Positions 33,569-41,656 of a stretch of DNA of 64,000 nucleotides are shown here, one piece after another; the first letter of the stretch is position 1, and the number at the start of each line of letters is the position of its first letter. Source of the stretch: Saccharomonospora xinjiangensis XJ-54 (lineage in GTDB: Bacteria > Actinomycetota > Actinomycetes > Mycobacteriales > Pseudonocardiaceae); NCBI RefSeq assembly GCF_000258175.1, contig NZ_JH636049.1, positions 830,982-894,981 on the forward strand, read 5' to 3'. A program made the translations under genes and the position numbers. The notes under the pieces were generated by a model, which was given only the letters and a program-made list of their open reading frames with translations, did no database searches and had not been told where the DNA came from.

Positions 33569-33607
33569 CCCCGGGTCCGCACCATCAGGTCCGGACAGGA
33601 CCCGGGG
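33569..33607. terminator. Bidirectional hairpin terminator
   Basis: CCCCGGGTCC (33569-33578) pairs perfectly with GGACCCGGGG (33598-33607), loop 19 bases, in the 56-base gap between the convergent enoyl-CoA hydratase and barstar genes. No T-run is present, as is usual at this GC content. Confidence 0.65.
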
Positions 33608-33611
33608 TCGC

Positions 33612-33983
33612 TCAGTCGGCGAGTACCACGGTGAGGCTGCGCCCGTCGCGCCGCCCCTGCCTGGGGTTCAGCGCGCGCTGCGCGTCGGAGAGCACGCCGT
33701 GCACGGCGAGGTAGGACCTGGGATCGGCGCGCTTGAGCACGTCGGCTGCGCGCCAGATCAACACGTGCTCGCCGGGCGGAAGCCACGACAGGTCGGTCAG
33801 CCCGTCGTAGAACGTGTCGAGGCTGCGACCGAAGTGCTCGGGCAGCGACAGGGCGGAGGCGATCGCGTCGAGCGTGCCGCCGCGATCGGGATACGCCGCC
33901 GTGTCCACCACGTGCGGGTACGCGCCCCGAGCGCGCGCCTGGTCGGCGAGCGTTTTCGAATCCAGCTTGGGTCGGACCGTCAC
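33612..33983 (-). CDS. Barstar-family ribonuclease inhibitor
   Basis: A 123-residue barstar-like protein, the cytoplasmic inhibitor of secreted barnase/N1-type ribonucleases. The pattern YPHVVDTAAYPDRGGTLDAI, ALSLPEHFGRSLDTFYDGL and TDLSWLPPGEHVLIW is typical; Asp/Glu-rich helix contacts are in place. GTG 33983 overlaps the stop of the preceding ORF (GTGA), the usual coupling of a toxin gene to its barstar. That preceding ORF has no recognisable RNase domain, so this inhibitor appears orphaned. Confidence 0.9.
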   Translation of the reverse strand: MTVRPKLDSKTLADQARARGAYPHVVDTAAYPDRGGTLDAIASALSLPEHFGRSLDTFYDGLTDLSWLPPGEHVLIWRAADVLKRADPRSYLAVHGVLSDAQRALNPRQGRRDGRSLTVVLAD

Positions 33984-34264
33984 GGCTGTTCCACCGCGAC
34001 GCGCTGCGGGAGACCCTCCCCGCAGGTACCGGCTGACCTGTGCACCGACAACGTCTCCCTTGCCCCGTTGCTCCTACCGTCGTGGTGCGAAACCCCGGTG
34101 ACGACGCATGCCGCCCCGTTCCCGGGAACGGGTTCCGCGCCCGGCAGGCTACCGCCATGGGGGCCCGGATCGCCAACCCCCAGTGCCTGTTGCGCGAACC
34201 ACCCCACCAGCGCGAGCACGATCAATGCGATCAGCGCGATACGGATGCGCCTACGAGACAGCAT
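33980..34264 (-). pseudogene. Secreted-RNase-like gene lacking its catalytic domain
   Basis: ATG 34264, with GGGAGGT just upstream, opens a 94-residue frame: a basic start and one transmembrane/signal segment (IALIALIVLALVGWFAQQ), then a Gly/Pro linker (PGPHGGSLPGAEPVPGN), then about 45 residues with no resemblance to the N1/barnase fold in this or the other two frames. Family members normally continue for about 100 residues with an RNase core. The terminal overlap with barstar is kept. I read it as a toxin gene with its core deleted, or a highly diverged small exported partner. Confidence 0.55.
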
Positions 34265-34487
34265 CGGACCTCCCGAGGTCGTCGTCACCACGGGTGTCGT
34301 CAGTCGCGTTCCCGCGTGGGGCCGCGAACCGGTCGGCAATGCCGTCAACGCCTCGGTGAATCACCCACGCGGCTCCCGCGCACAGGGGTAGGAGCACGGC
34401 GGCCACCAGCACGAACTGAATCGGGAACCACTGCTGCGCGAGCCACAACTCGAAGCCGTCCCACCAGCCGGCCACTCCGTCGAACAC
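34251..34487 (-). CDS. Small membrane protein upstream of barstar locus
   Basis: A 78-residue protein with a single transmembrane helix (FPIQFVLVAAVLLPLCAGAA) preceded by VAGWWDGFELWLAQQW and followed by an acidic tail (DDTRGDDDLGRSDAVS). The 3' end overlaps the start of the RNase-like ORF by 14 bases. Similar short membrane proteins precede RNase-barstar pairs in related genera, as I remember. Start GTG 34487 is the only good candidate before the conserved part. Role unknown. Confidence 0.7.
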   Translation of the reverse strand: MFDGVAGWWDGFELWLAQQWFPIQFVLVAAVLLPLCAGAAWVIHRGVDGIADRFAAPRGNATDDTRGDDDLGRSDAVS

Positions 34488-34519
34488 CTCACCGAGCGTA
34501 CGCCAGGTAGGTTGGCGCC

Positions 34520-35485
34520 ATGTTCGCCGTCTACGCCAAAGAACCCAACGCCGACGATCCCCTGGCCTCGCTCGTCGTGGGCGAGCGTGAAGACCCCGAC
34601 GTACCCGAGGGCTGGGTCCGCGTCTCGGTACGCGCGGCCAGCCTCAACATGCACGACATCTGGACCCTGCGGGGCGTGGGGATCAAGCCCGACCAGTTCC
34701 CCATGATCCTCGGGTGTGACGGAGCGGGTGTCCTCGACGACGGGACCGAGGTGGTGCTGCACTCCGTCGTCAACGACCCGGCGTGGCACGGTGATGACAC
34801 GCTGGATCCGAAGCGGACGCTGCTGACGGAGAAGTACCAGGGCACGTTCGCCGACAGCGTCGTGGTGCCTGCCCGGAACGTGCTTCCGAAACCGGCCGGT
34901 CTCTCGTTCACGGAGGCCGCCACGATGGGTACAGCGTGGCTGACCGCCTACCGCATGCTGTTCGTCAAGTCCGGGCTCCGGCCTGGGCAGACCATGCTGG
35001 TGCAGGGCGCGTCCGGTGGTGTCGCCACCGCTCTCGTGCAGCTCGGGCACGCCGCCGGGATGCGGGTGTGGGTGACGGGCCGGTCGGAGGAGAAGCGCGC
35101 GCTGGCCGAGCAGCTCGGCGCTCACGCCACCTTCGAGCCGGGCGCTCGCCTTCCGGAACGGGTGGACGCCGTTTTCGAGACTGTGGGCAAGGCCACCTGG
35201 GCTCACTCGCTGAAGTCGCTGAAGCCCGGCGGGATCGTCGTGGTCTCGGGTTCGACCAGTGGCGGCGACCCGAGCGCCGACCTCCAGCGCGTGTTCTTCC
35301 TTCAGTTGCGGGTGGTGGGCTCCACCATGGGCTCGCGGGACGAACTGGCCGACCTGCTCTCCTACGTCGAACTCGCAGGCATCCGCCCACGGATCGGCGC
35401 CGAGCTGCCGATGACCGAGGCCGCCTCAGGGTTCGCCGACATGCTCGAAGGCCGCACCGCCGGCAAGATCGTCTTCACGCGGTGA
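34520..35485 (+). CDS. Zinc-binding-like medium-chain dehydrogenase / quinone oxidoreductase
   Basis: A 321-residue medium-chain oxidoreductase. The N-terminal GroES-like domain contains VRAASLNMHDIWTLRGVG and MILGCDGAGVL; the nucleotide-binding motif QGASGGVATALVQLGHAAG is at about residues 170-188. It lacks a structural-zinc cysteine cluster, which favours the NADPH:quinone reductase type rather than an alcohol dehydrogenase. Substrate unknown. It is divergent from the barstar locus and ends before a strong hairpin. Confidence 0.9.
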   Translation: MFAVYAKEPNADDPLASLVVGEREDPDVPEGWVRVSVRAASLNMHDIWTLRGVGIKPDQFPMILGCDGAGVLDDGTEVVLHSVVNDPAWHGDDTLDPKRTLLTEKYQGTFADSVVVPARNVLPKPAGLSFTEAATMGTAWLTAYRMLFVKSGLRPGQTMLVQGASGGVATALVQLGHAAGMRVWVTGRSEEKRALAEQLGAHATFEPGARLPERVDAVFETVGKATWAHSLKSLKPGGIVVVSGSTSGGDPSADLQRVFFLQLRVVGSTMGSRDELADLLSYVELAGIRPRIGAELPMTEAASGFADMLEGRTAGKIVFTR

Positions 35486-35495
35486 CGTGCTGATC

Positions 35496-35535
35496 GCGAC
35501 GCGGCGGCTCAGCCGTGCGGCTTTCGCCGCGTCGC
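35496..35535. terminator. Bidirectional hairpin terminator
   Basis: GCGACGCGGCG (35496-35506) and CGCCGCGTCGC (35525-35535) form a perfect 11-bp stem; the loop contains a nested AGCC-GTGC-GGCT hairpin. It lies between the convergent quinone reductase and nitronate monooxygenase genes. Confidence 0.7.
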
Positions 35536-35620
35536 TCCCGCACGTGCCGAGGACGGCAAGGACTGTGGAGGGCACCGCAGGCGTGTACCTCGGCCACCGA
35601 ACGTTGCCCGGCGCACCGCT

Positions 35621-36673
35621 TCACTCGAAGCGACGTGCCGCGCGGCGCAGCGCCTGCCGGGCGTCCTCCCACAACCTGCCGACGATGTCCTGTGCGGGTC
35701 CGCCCTCGGCGAGGGTGTAGGTCTGCCCTGCCCACAGCGACATGGCCTCGGGGTCGCCCGCGCCGCCGGACGCGGCCCTCACGGGCTTGGTCAGCCGATG
35801 CAGCTGGGGATAGGCGGCCGGTGCGTGGGCCGAGTGTTCCCGCAGGAAGCGGTTGACGAGTCCCCTCGCGGGGCGACCGCTGAACGCGCGGGTCAGAGCG
35901 GTGGGACGACCGCCGTCGTCGAGAGCCTTCCGCGCAGTGGGGTTGGTCCCGGCCTCGTCGGCGCGCAGGAACGCGGTGCCCAGTTGCGCGGCCACGGCTC
36001 CGCCCGTCACCACGGCAGCCACATCGGCACCCCGCACGAGCCCACCCGCGGCCACCAGCGGCAGGTCGGTGACGCTCGCGCACAGCCGCAATGCCGCCAG
36101 CAGCCCGTACAGCGGCCCTCCGCAGGGGTCGTCGGGGTCGTCGGTGAACACACTGCGATGCCCACCGGCCTCGAAGCCCTGCACGCACAGCGCGTCGGCG
36201 CCCACCTCCTGGGCCTGCCGTGCCTCCTCCGGCGAGGTCACCGTGACGACCACCGTGGTGCCCACCTCGTGCAGTCGTTCGACGTCGGAGTCGGAGGGCA
36301 GCCCGAAGGTGAACGAGACCACAGGCACCCGCGCCTCGACGAGCAGATCGAGCTTCGCCGAGTAGCCGTCGTCGTCCCAGCGGGGCTCGCCAGCCTCGGT
36401 GCCGTAGCGATCGGCCTCCCTGCCGACGCGCTCGACGTACGCACTCAAGTCCACAGTGGATCGAATGCCCGGCACGAACAGGTTCACACCGAACGCGGTG
36501 TCCGAAAGACGCCGGACAGTGGCGATCTGCTCAGCCAGTCTCGCGGCACTGAGGTATCCGCCCGCCAGGTATCCGAAGGCTCCGGCTCGCCCCACCGCGG
36601 CCACGAGTTCGGGCGTGGAAGGGCCACCGGCCATGGGCGCGGCGATCACGGGCACGCGCAGGCTGTCGAACAT
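35621..36673 (-). CDS. Nitronate monooxygenase family FMN protein
   Basis: A 350-residue TIM-barrel flavoprotein of the nitronate monooxygenase/2-nitropropane dioxygenase family. VPVIAAPMAGGPSTPELVAA at the N terminus, SFTFGLPSDSDVE, and the substrate/FMN loop CVQGFEAGGHRSVF with LVAAGGLVRGADVAAVV are typical. It probably detoxifies alkyl nitronates, but many members have unknown substrates. ATG 36673 begins MFDSLRVPVIAAP; the 15 upstream codons of the open frame are not conserved-looking. Confidence 0.92.
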   Translation of the reverse strand: MFDSLRVPVIAAPMAGGPSTPELVAAVGRAGAFGYLAGGYLSAARLAEQIATVRRLSDTAFGVNLFVPGIRSTVDLSAYVERVGREADRYGTEAGEPRWDDDGYSAKLDLLVEARVPVVSFTFGLPSDSDVERLHEVGTTVVVTVTSPEEARQAQEVGADALCVQGFEAGGHRSVFTDDPDDPCGGPLYGLLAALRLCASVTDLPLVAAGGLVRGADVAAVVTGGAVAAQLGTAFLRADEAGTNPTARKALDDGGRPTALTRAFSGRPARGLVNRFLREHSAHAPAAYPQLHRLTKPVRAASGGAGDPEAMSLWAGQTYTLAEGGPAQDIVGRLWEDARQALRRAARRFE

Positions 36674-36769
36674 GGCACCAGCGTACGAACAACCCCACCG
36701 GCCGTGTGACGCGCCCACCGGTTGCCTCCCGTGCCCGGACGCCCATCGGTATGGACCAGCGAGTGGGAG

Positions 36770-38650
36770 CTACTTCTTGCCCTTGCCCTTGCCCTTGTCG
36801 GGCTTGTCGCCCTTGTCGCCGTCACCGGTGGACAGCGCGGCCACGAACGCCTCCTGCGGCACCTCGACGCGGCCGACGGTCTTCATCCGCTTCTTGCCTT
36901 CCTTCTGCTTCTCCAGCAGCTTGCGCTTCCGCGAGATGTCACCGCCGTAACACTTGGCGAGGACGTCCTTGCGGATCGCCCTGATGGTCTCGCGCGCGAT
37001 AACGCGGGAACCGATCGCCGCCTGGATCGGCACCTCGAACTGCTGGCGAGGGATCAGCTCGCGCAGGCGGGTCGCCATGCGGTTGCCGTAGGCGTAGGCG
37101 GCGTCCTTGTGCACGATCGCCGAGAAGGCGTCCACCGGCTCGCCCTGCAACAGGATGTCCACCTTGACGAGATCGGCGGCCTGATCACCGGCCTCCTCGT
37201 AATCCAGCGAGGCATAGCCACGGGTGCGCGACTTCAGCGCGTCGAAGAAGTCGAAGATGATCTCGGCGAGCGGCAGGTTGTACCGCAGCTCGACCCGGTC
37301 CTCCGAGAGGTAGTCCATGCCCAACAGGTGACCGCGCTTGCCCTGGCACAGCTCCATGATCGCGCCGATGAACTCGGACGGCGCGATCACGGTGACCTTG
37401 CTGACCGGTTCGCGAATCTCCGCGATCTTGCCCCCGGACGGCCAGTCGGACGGGTTGGTGACGACGTGCTCCGTGCCGTCCTCCATGAACACCTGATACA
37501 CCACGTTCGGCGCGGTGGAGATCAGGTCGAGCCCGAACTCCCGCTCCAGCCTGGCCCTGGTGATCTCCAGGTGCAGCAGCCCGAGGAAACCGCAGCGGAA
37601 CCCGAACCCCAGCGCGACCGACGTCTCGGGCTCATAGCTCAGGGCCGCGTCGTTGAGCTGGAGCTTGTCGAGGGCCTCCCGGAGGTCCGGATAGTCGGAC
37701 CCGTCCACGGGGTACAGGCCGGAGAACACCATCGGAACGGGTTCGCGATACCCGGCGAGCGGCTCCGTGGCCCCCTTGCGTTCCGACGTGACCGTGTCGC
37801 CGACCTTCGACTGACGGACGTCCTTCACTCCGGTGATCAGATAGCCGACCTCCCCGACGCCGAGCCCGGCACACGCCTTGGGCTCCGGCGAGATGATGCC
37901 GACCTCCAGCAGCTCGTGGGTGGCGCCGGTGGACATCATCTTGATGCGTTCCCTCGGCGTGATCCTGCCGTCCACGACCCTGATGTAGGTGACCACGCCC
38001 CGGTAGGTGTCGTAGACCGAGTCGAAGATCAGCGCCCTCGAGGGTGCGTCGGCTTCGCCCTGAGGCGGCGGCACCTGCGCCACGACGTGATCGAGCAGCT
38101 CGCGCACGCCCTCGCCGGTCTTCGCCGAGACCCGGAGGACGTCACCCGGTTCGCACCCGATGATGCCCGCGAGTTCGGCCGCGTACTTGTCCGGGTCGGC
38201 GGCGGGCAGGTCGATCTTGTTGAGTACCGGGATGATGTGCAGGTCCTTGTCGAGGGCGAGGTAGAGGTTCGCCAGGGTCTGCGCTTCGATGCCCTGCGCC
38301 GCGTCCACCAGCAGGATCGCACCCTCGCAGGCCTCCAGCGCCCGCGAGACCTCGTAGGTGAAATCGACGTGGCCCGGAGTGTCGATCAGGTGCAGTACGT
38401 GGTCCTGGCCCTCGTGACGCCACGGAAGGCGCACGTTCTGGGCCTTGATCGTGATGCCCCGCTCCCGCTCGATGTCCATGCGGTCGAGGTACTGGGCACG
38501 CATCGTCCGTTCCTCGACCACACCGGTGAGCTGCAGCATGCGGTCGGCCAGGGTGGACTTGCCGTGGTCGATGTGGGCGATGATGCAGAAGTTGCGGATG
38601 AACTCCGGCGGTGTGAACGTGGCGTCGGCTGAAGGGCGTGGCTGTGTCAC
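36770..38650 (-). CDS. lepA: Elongation factor 4 (LepA)
   Basis: A 626-residue translational GTPase that back-translocates or remodels stalled ribosomes. G1 is [21 protein letters not shown]2 lies in [13 protein letters not shown]3 in IDTPGHVDF and G4 in LNKIDLP. The C-terminal LepA-specific domain is followed by a Lys/Gly/Asp tail ([15 protein letters not shown]). GTG 38650 has GAGGT upstream. A 114-base divergent gap separates it from the methyltransferase. In actinomycetes lepA and rpsT are regular neighbours, as here. Confidence 0.98.
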   Translation of the reverse strand: MTQPRPSADATFTPPEFIRNFCIIAHIDHGKSTLADRMLQLTGVVEERTMRAQYLDRMDIERERGITIKAQNVRLPWRHEGQDHVLHLIDTPGHVDFTYEVSRALEACEGAILLVDAAQGIEAQTLANLYLALDKDLHIIPVLNKIDLPAADPDKYAAELAGIIGCEPGDVLRVSAKTGEGVRELLDHVVAQVPPPQGEADAPSRALIFDSVYDTYRGVVTYIRVVDGRITPRERIKMMSTGATHELLEVGIISPEPKACAGLGVGEVGYLITGVKDVRQSKVGDTVTSERKGATEPLAGYREPVPMVFSGLYPVDGSDYPDLREALDKLQLNDAALSYEPETSVALGFGFRCGFLGLLHLEITRARLEREFGLDLISTAPNVVYQVFMEDGTEHVVTNPSDWPSGGKIAEIREPVSKVTVIAPSEFIGAIMELCQGKRGHLLGMDYLSEDRVELRYNLPLAEIIFDFFDALKSRTRGYASLDYEEAGDQAADLVKVDILLQGEPVDAFSAIVHKDAAYAYGNRMATRLRELIPRQQFEVPIQAAIGSRVIARETIRAIRKDVLAKCYGGDISRKRKLLEKQKEGKKRMKTVGRVEVPQEAFVAALSTGDGDKGDKPDKGKGKGKK

Positions 38651-38764
38651 TCGTACCTCGGGGTCACTCGTGGCTGGTGAAGTTCATGTTCCCATGCCTC
38701 GCCGCGCCGGTATTCCGGGGTGATCCCCGATGCGTGTCCCGCGCTTTCGTGTTGACCTCGAAGT

Positions 38765-39361
38765 ATGAGCTCTCTCGGACAGGTACTCGACCGCGCGTTC
38801 GGTCATCCACGCGGACCACTCGGCAGGCTCGGCGGCCTGGTGATGGCCAGGGGCAACGCGGCGACCGAGCACCACGTCGTGTCGATCGCGGCCCCCACGG
38901 CGGACGAGACGGTACTCGTCATCGGCCCCGGACCGGGCGTGGGGCTCGCGGCGGTCGCCGAACGGGCACGCACGGTGATCGGTGTCGATCCGTCGCGGGA
39001 AATGCTCGAACTGAGCGCGCGGCGCTGCGCAGGCGCGGTGGACGACGGCGTCGTGGTGCTCCGCCACGCGACCGCGGCGAGGACCGGCGCCGAGGACGAG
39101 TCGGTGGACGTCGTCCTCGGCGTCAACAATCTCCACCTGTGGGACGACAGGGCGGCTGCGTGGTCGGAACTGCGCCGCGTCCTGCGCCCCAGCGGCAGGA
39201 TGGTGCTCTCGGCGCACGAGAAGTGGCTCTCCGTCACCCGCCACGAACTCGCGGCCGAGGTGGAAGCAGCCGGTTTCACCGACGTCCAGACATGGACGTG
39301 GCAGCCCCCCGGCCCCCTCGCCGGTCTCGCCGTGCAACTGCGAGCCTGGCGAGCGGGATAG
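38765..39361 (+). CDS. Class I SAM-dependent methyltransferase
   Basis: A 198-residue methyltransferase of the UbiE/MenG-like type 11 fold. Motif I is VLVIGPGPGVGLAAVAERA (about residues 50-68), followed by VIGVDPSREMLELS (motif II), DVVLGVNNLHLW (motif III region) and LRRVLRPSGRMVLSAHEK. The substrate cannot be read from the sequence. It sits between lepA and a convergent VOC gene, with only nine bases to the latter. Confidence 0.9.
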   Translation: MSSLGQVLDRAFGHPRGPLGRLGGLVMARGNAATEHHVVSIAAPTADETVLVIGPGPGVGLAAVAERARTVIGVDPSREMLELSARRCAGAVDDGVVVLRHATAARTGAEDESVDVVLGVNNLHLWDDRAAAWSELRRVLRPSGRMVLSAHEKWLSVTRHELAAEVEAAGFTDVQTWTWQPPGPLAGLAVQLRAWRAG

Positions 39362-39370
39362 GCCGACACG

Positions 39371-39751
39371 TCACCGGGTGCGGACATCGACCCTGAGAGG
39401 GTGGTCGAAGGGGATTTCCACGAGCACGATCCGGGTTCCGTCAGGGTCGGACAGCCACGCCTCGTCGAGGCCCCACGGCTCCCTTCGCGGTTCGCGATCC
39501 AAGACGACGCCCTTTCCTTCCAGATCGGCCACCACCGCGGCGAGGTCCCGGACCTGGAGCCACAGGGCGACGTTCTCCGAGGGCCCTGCCTCGCCCCGGC
39601 CGACGATTTCGAGGAAACCTCCGCCGAGGAAGAAGACCGTGCCACCGGGGAACTCACGGTAGATCGCCAGCTCGAGAATGTCGCGGTAGAACGCCGTCGT
39701 GACGGCGGGATCCTTCGGATTCAACAGGATTCGGCTGCTCAGCACGTCCAT
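39371..39751 (-). CDS. VOC-family (glyoxalase/dioxygenase fold) protein
   Basis: A 126-residue protein with two beta-alpha-beta-beta-beta modules: [20 protein letters not shown] at the N terminus and [17 protein letters not shown] at the C terminus, the usual VOC signature ending. Metal ligands of a functional glyoxalase are not all obvious, so enzymatic type is open. It stands alone between the methyltransferase (convergent) and rpsT (divergent, 183 bases). Confidence 0.88.
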   Translation of the reverse strand: MDVLSSRILLNPKDPAVTTAFYRDILELAIYREFPGGTVFFLGGGFLEIVGRGEAGPSENVALWLQVRDLAAVVADLEGKGVVLDREPRREPWGLDEAWLSDPDGTRIVLVEIPFDHPLRVDVRTR

Positions 39752-39934
39752 GTCTCCACGGTCTCACGGGGGCCTCCGGGGTGTCGCATTCCCCGTGGTC
39801 TCGGCGTTGCTAGGCTGTTCAGCTGTTGCCGTGCGGCATTCCGCAAGGGAGGAAACCCGGGGCGATCACACCTCATCACCCGGGGCCGGTTCAGCGCGGC
39901 AGCGACAACCGCCGAGAGACGAAGGAGCGCCCAC

Positions 39935-40195
39935 GTGGCCAACATCAAGTCCCAGATGAAGCGCATCAAGACCAACGAGAAGCGCCGCGTGCGCAACCAG
40001 TCGGTCAAGTCGGCGATGAAGACCGCGATCCGCCGGTTCCGCGAGGCCGCCGACGCAGGTGACAAGGCGAAGGCCATCGAATTGCAGCGCGACGCCGCGC
40101 GCAAGCTCGACAAGGCCGTGACCAAGGGCGTGATCCACAAGAACCAGGCCGCCAACAAGAAGTCGGCGATGGCGCAGCGCGTCAACAAGCTCTGA
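39935..40195 (+). CDS. rpsT: 30S ribosomal protein S20
   Basis: An 86-residue highly basic helical protein that binds 16S rRNA in the small subunit. It begins [20 protein letters not shown] and ends [10 protein letters not shown], the standard S20 pattern. GTG 39935 has GAAGGAG about eight bases upstream. The 219 bases that follow to the convergent holA end contain no other gene. Confidence 0.98.
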   Translation: MANIKSQMKRIKTNEKRRVRNQSVKSAMKTAIRRFREAADAGDKAKAIELQRDAARKLDKAVTKGVIHKNQAANKKSAMAQRVNKL

Positions 40196-40414
40196 CAGAC
40201 CCGGTTCGACAGCCCCCGGCGCAGTCGTCTCGGGTTACCGGAGTCGCCGTTGCACCCGCCCTCGGGATGCGATGGCCTTCGGGAGGCTCGGGAACAGGAC
40301 GCCGGGGGTTCGTCATGCCGGGGTCCCGCCTGGTGCTCAGCGCGGTTCCTGGGTGTCGAGCGGACGCGGGAGCTGATTTTCGCAGGAGAGCCCTGTCTGG
40401 GTTCGGCCCCGTGC

Positions 40415-41395
40415 TCAGCGCTGGTGCCGGGCGGACACGATGTCGAGCACGGCACGCTCCAGAGCGTATCCCGGGTCTGCCGCAGCGCCCTTGACCTCGG
40501 CGTTCACCCGCGCGGCCACCCGCATGGCGGCGGCGAGCCCCGCCTCGCTCCAGCCCCGCACCTGGCCCTGCGCTTTGCGGATCTTCCACGGCGGCATACC
40601 GAGCTCGCCCGCCATCTGGTTCGGGTTGCCACGGCCCGCTGCGGACACCCTGGCGATCGTGCGGACCGCGTCGGCGAGCGCATCCGCCAGCAACACGTTG
40701 GCCACCCCGATCTGCTGCGCCCACCGCAGCGATTCCAGCGCGGCCGCCCGGTCACCGGCCACCGCCTTCTCCGCGACCTGGAAGCCCGTCACCTCCGCCC
40801 TGCCCCGGTGGTATCGCCGCACCGCCTCCTCGTCGATCGCACCGCCGGAATCGGCGACCAACTGCGCGGCGGCCGAAGCCAGTTCCCTGAGGTCGGTGCC
40901 CACCGCGTCGATCAGAGCCACGACACCGGCCGCGTCGATGCGCCCGCCTGCCCTGCGCACCTCCCCCCGGACGAACGACTCCCGCTCGGCGGGTTTGGTG
41001 ATCTTCGCGCATTCGGTGACGACAGCCCCAGCCTTGCGTAACGCCGAGGGCAACGACTTCGCGGCCTTGCTCCGCCCGCCGCCGCTGTGGACGACCACCA
41101 GCACGATGCCGTCCGCAGGGTCCCTGATGTACGACAGCACAGCGTCGGCGTTGTCCTGACCGATGTCCTGCGCGGCGTCGAGCACCACGACGCGTCCCTC
41201 GCTGAACAGTGACGGGCTCACCAGCTCCACGAACTGGGCAGGCGTGAGATCGCTCACGCGCACGCGAGTGGCATCGGCGGTCGGATCGGCGAGGCGGGCG
41301 GTGTCGAGTGCCTCCCGAACAGCCCGCTCGACGAGGAGTTCCTCCTCCCCGAGCACCAGGTGCAGTGGTGGCGGCGTAGTGGCTGGACGACTCAC
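40415..41395 (-). CDS. holA: DNA polymerase III subunit delta
   Basis: A 326-residue clamp-loader delta subunit, which opens the beta sliding clamp. LHLVLGEEELLVERAVREAL, the FVELVSPSLFSEGRVVVL segment and DIGQDNADAVLSYIRDPADG match the family. The C-terminal collar domain includes GNPNQMAGELGMPPWKIRKA. GTG 41395 (VSRPATTPPPLHLVL) is chosen because the longer frame runs upstream through sequence that does not look like the family. It is divergent from the thrC riboswitch. Confidence 0.94.
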   Translation of the reverse strand: MSRPATTPPPLHLVLGEEELLVERAVREALDTARLADPTADATRVRVSDLTPAQFVELVSPSLFSEGRVVVLDAAQDIGQDNADAVLSYIRDPADGIVLVVVHSGGGRSKAAKSLPSALRKAGAVVTECAKITKPAERESFVRGEVRRAGGRIDAAGVVALIDAVGTDLRELASAAAQLVADSGGAIDEEAVRRYHRGRAEVTGFQVAEKAVAGDRAAALESLRWAQQIGVANVLLADALADAVRTIARVSAAGRGNPNQMAGELGMPPWKIRKAQGQVRGWSEAGLAAAMRVAARVNAEVKGAAADPGYALERAVLDIVSARHQR

Positions 41396-41504
41396 GGCTC
41401 GATCCTGCCACGAGCGACGTTCCTCGGCGGAGTCGTGGCGGCCTGCGGTGTGGACGCCGTATGCTACGGTCTCGTCGCCGCGGCACGCCCACGGCGGATC
41501 ACAA

Positions 41505-41649
41505 CCGAATAGCTCATCCAGAGGGGTAGAGGGAACGGCCCGTTGAAGCCCCGGCAACCGGCGTCAGCCTGTCATCTCGGATTCGTGCGAGGTAGCTGAC
41601 GACATCGGTGCCAATTCCGCCCCGCGTCAGCGGGAAAGATGAGGAAGGA
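41505..41649 (+). ncRNA. S-box (SAM-I type) riboswitch upstream of thrC
   Basis: The core shows the S-box signatures in order: CTCATC (P1, 41513-41518), AGAGGGGTAGAGGGAACGGC, CCGTTGAAGCCCCGGCAACC, then GGTGCCAATTCC, a short hairpin CCGCGTCAGCGG, and GAAAGATGAG, whose GATGAG (41638-41643) closes P1. The closing strand runs straight into the thrC ribosome binding site GAGGAAGGA (41641-41649), so SAM binding should hide the site and lower translation. Riboswitch class is assigned by eye, with SAM-I favoured over SAM-IV. Confidence 0.92.
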
Positions 41650-41656
41650 CCTCGCG

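Noticed and set aside
41639..41656. ATG at 41639 as the thrC start
   Set aside because: It lies within the riboswitch closing helix and lacks its own ribosome binding site; ATG 41657 has GGAAGGA at the right distance.
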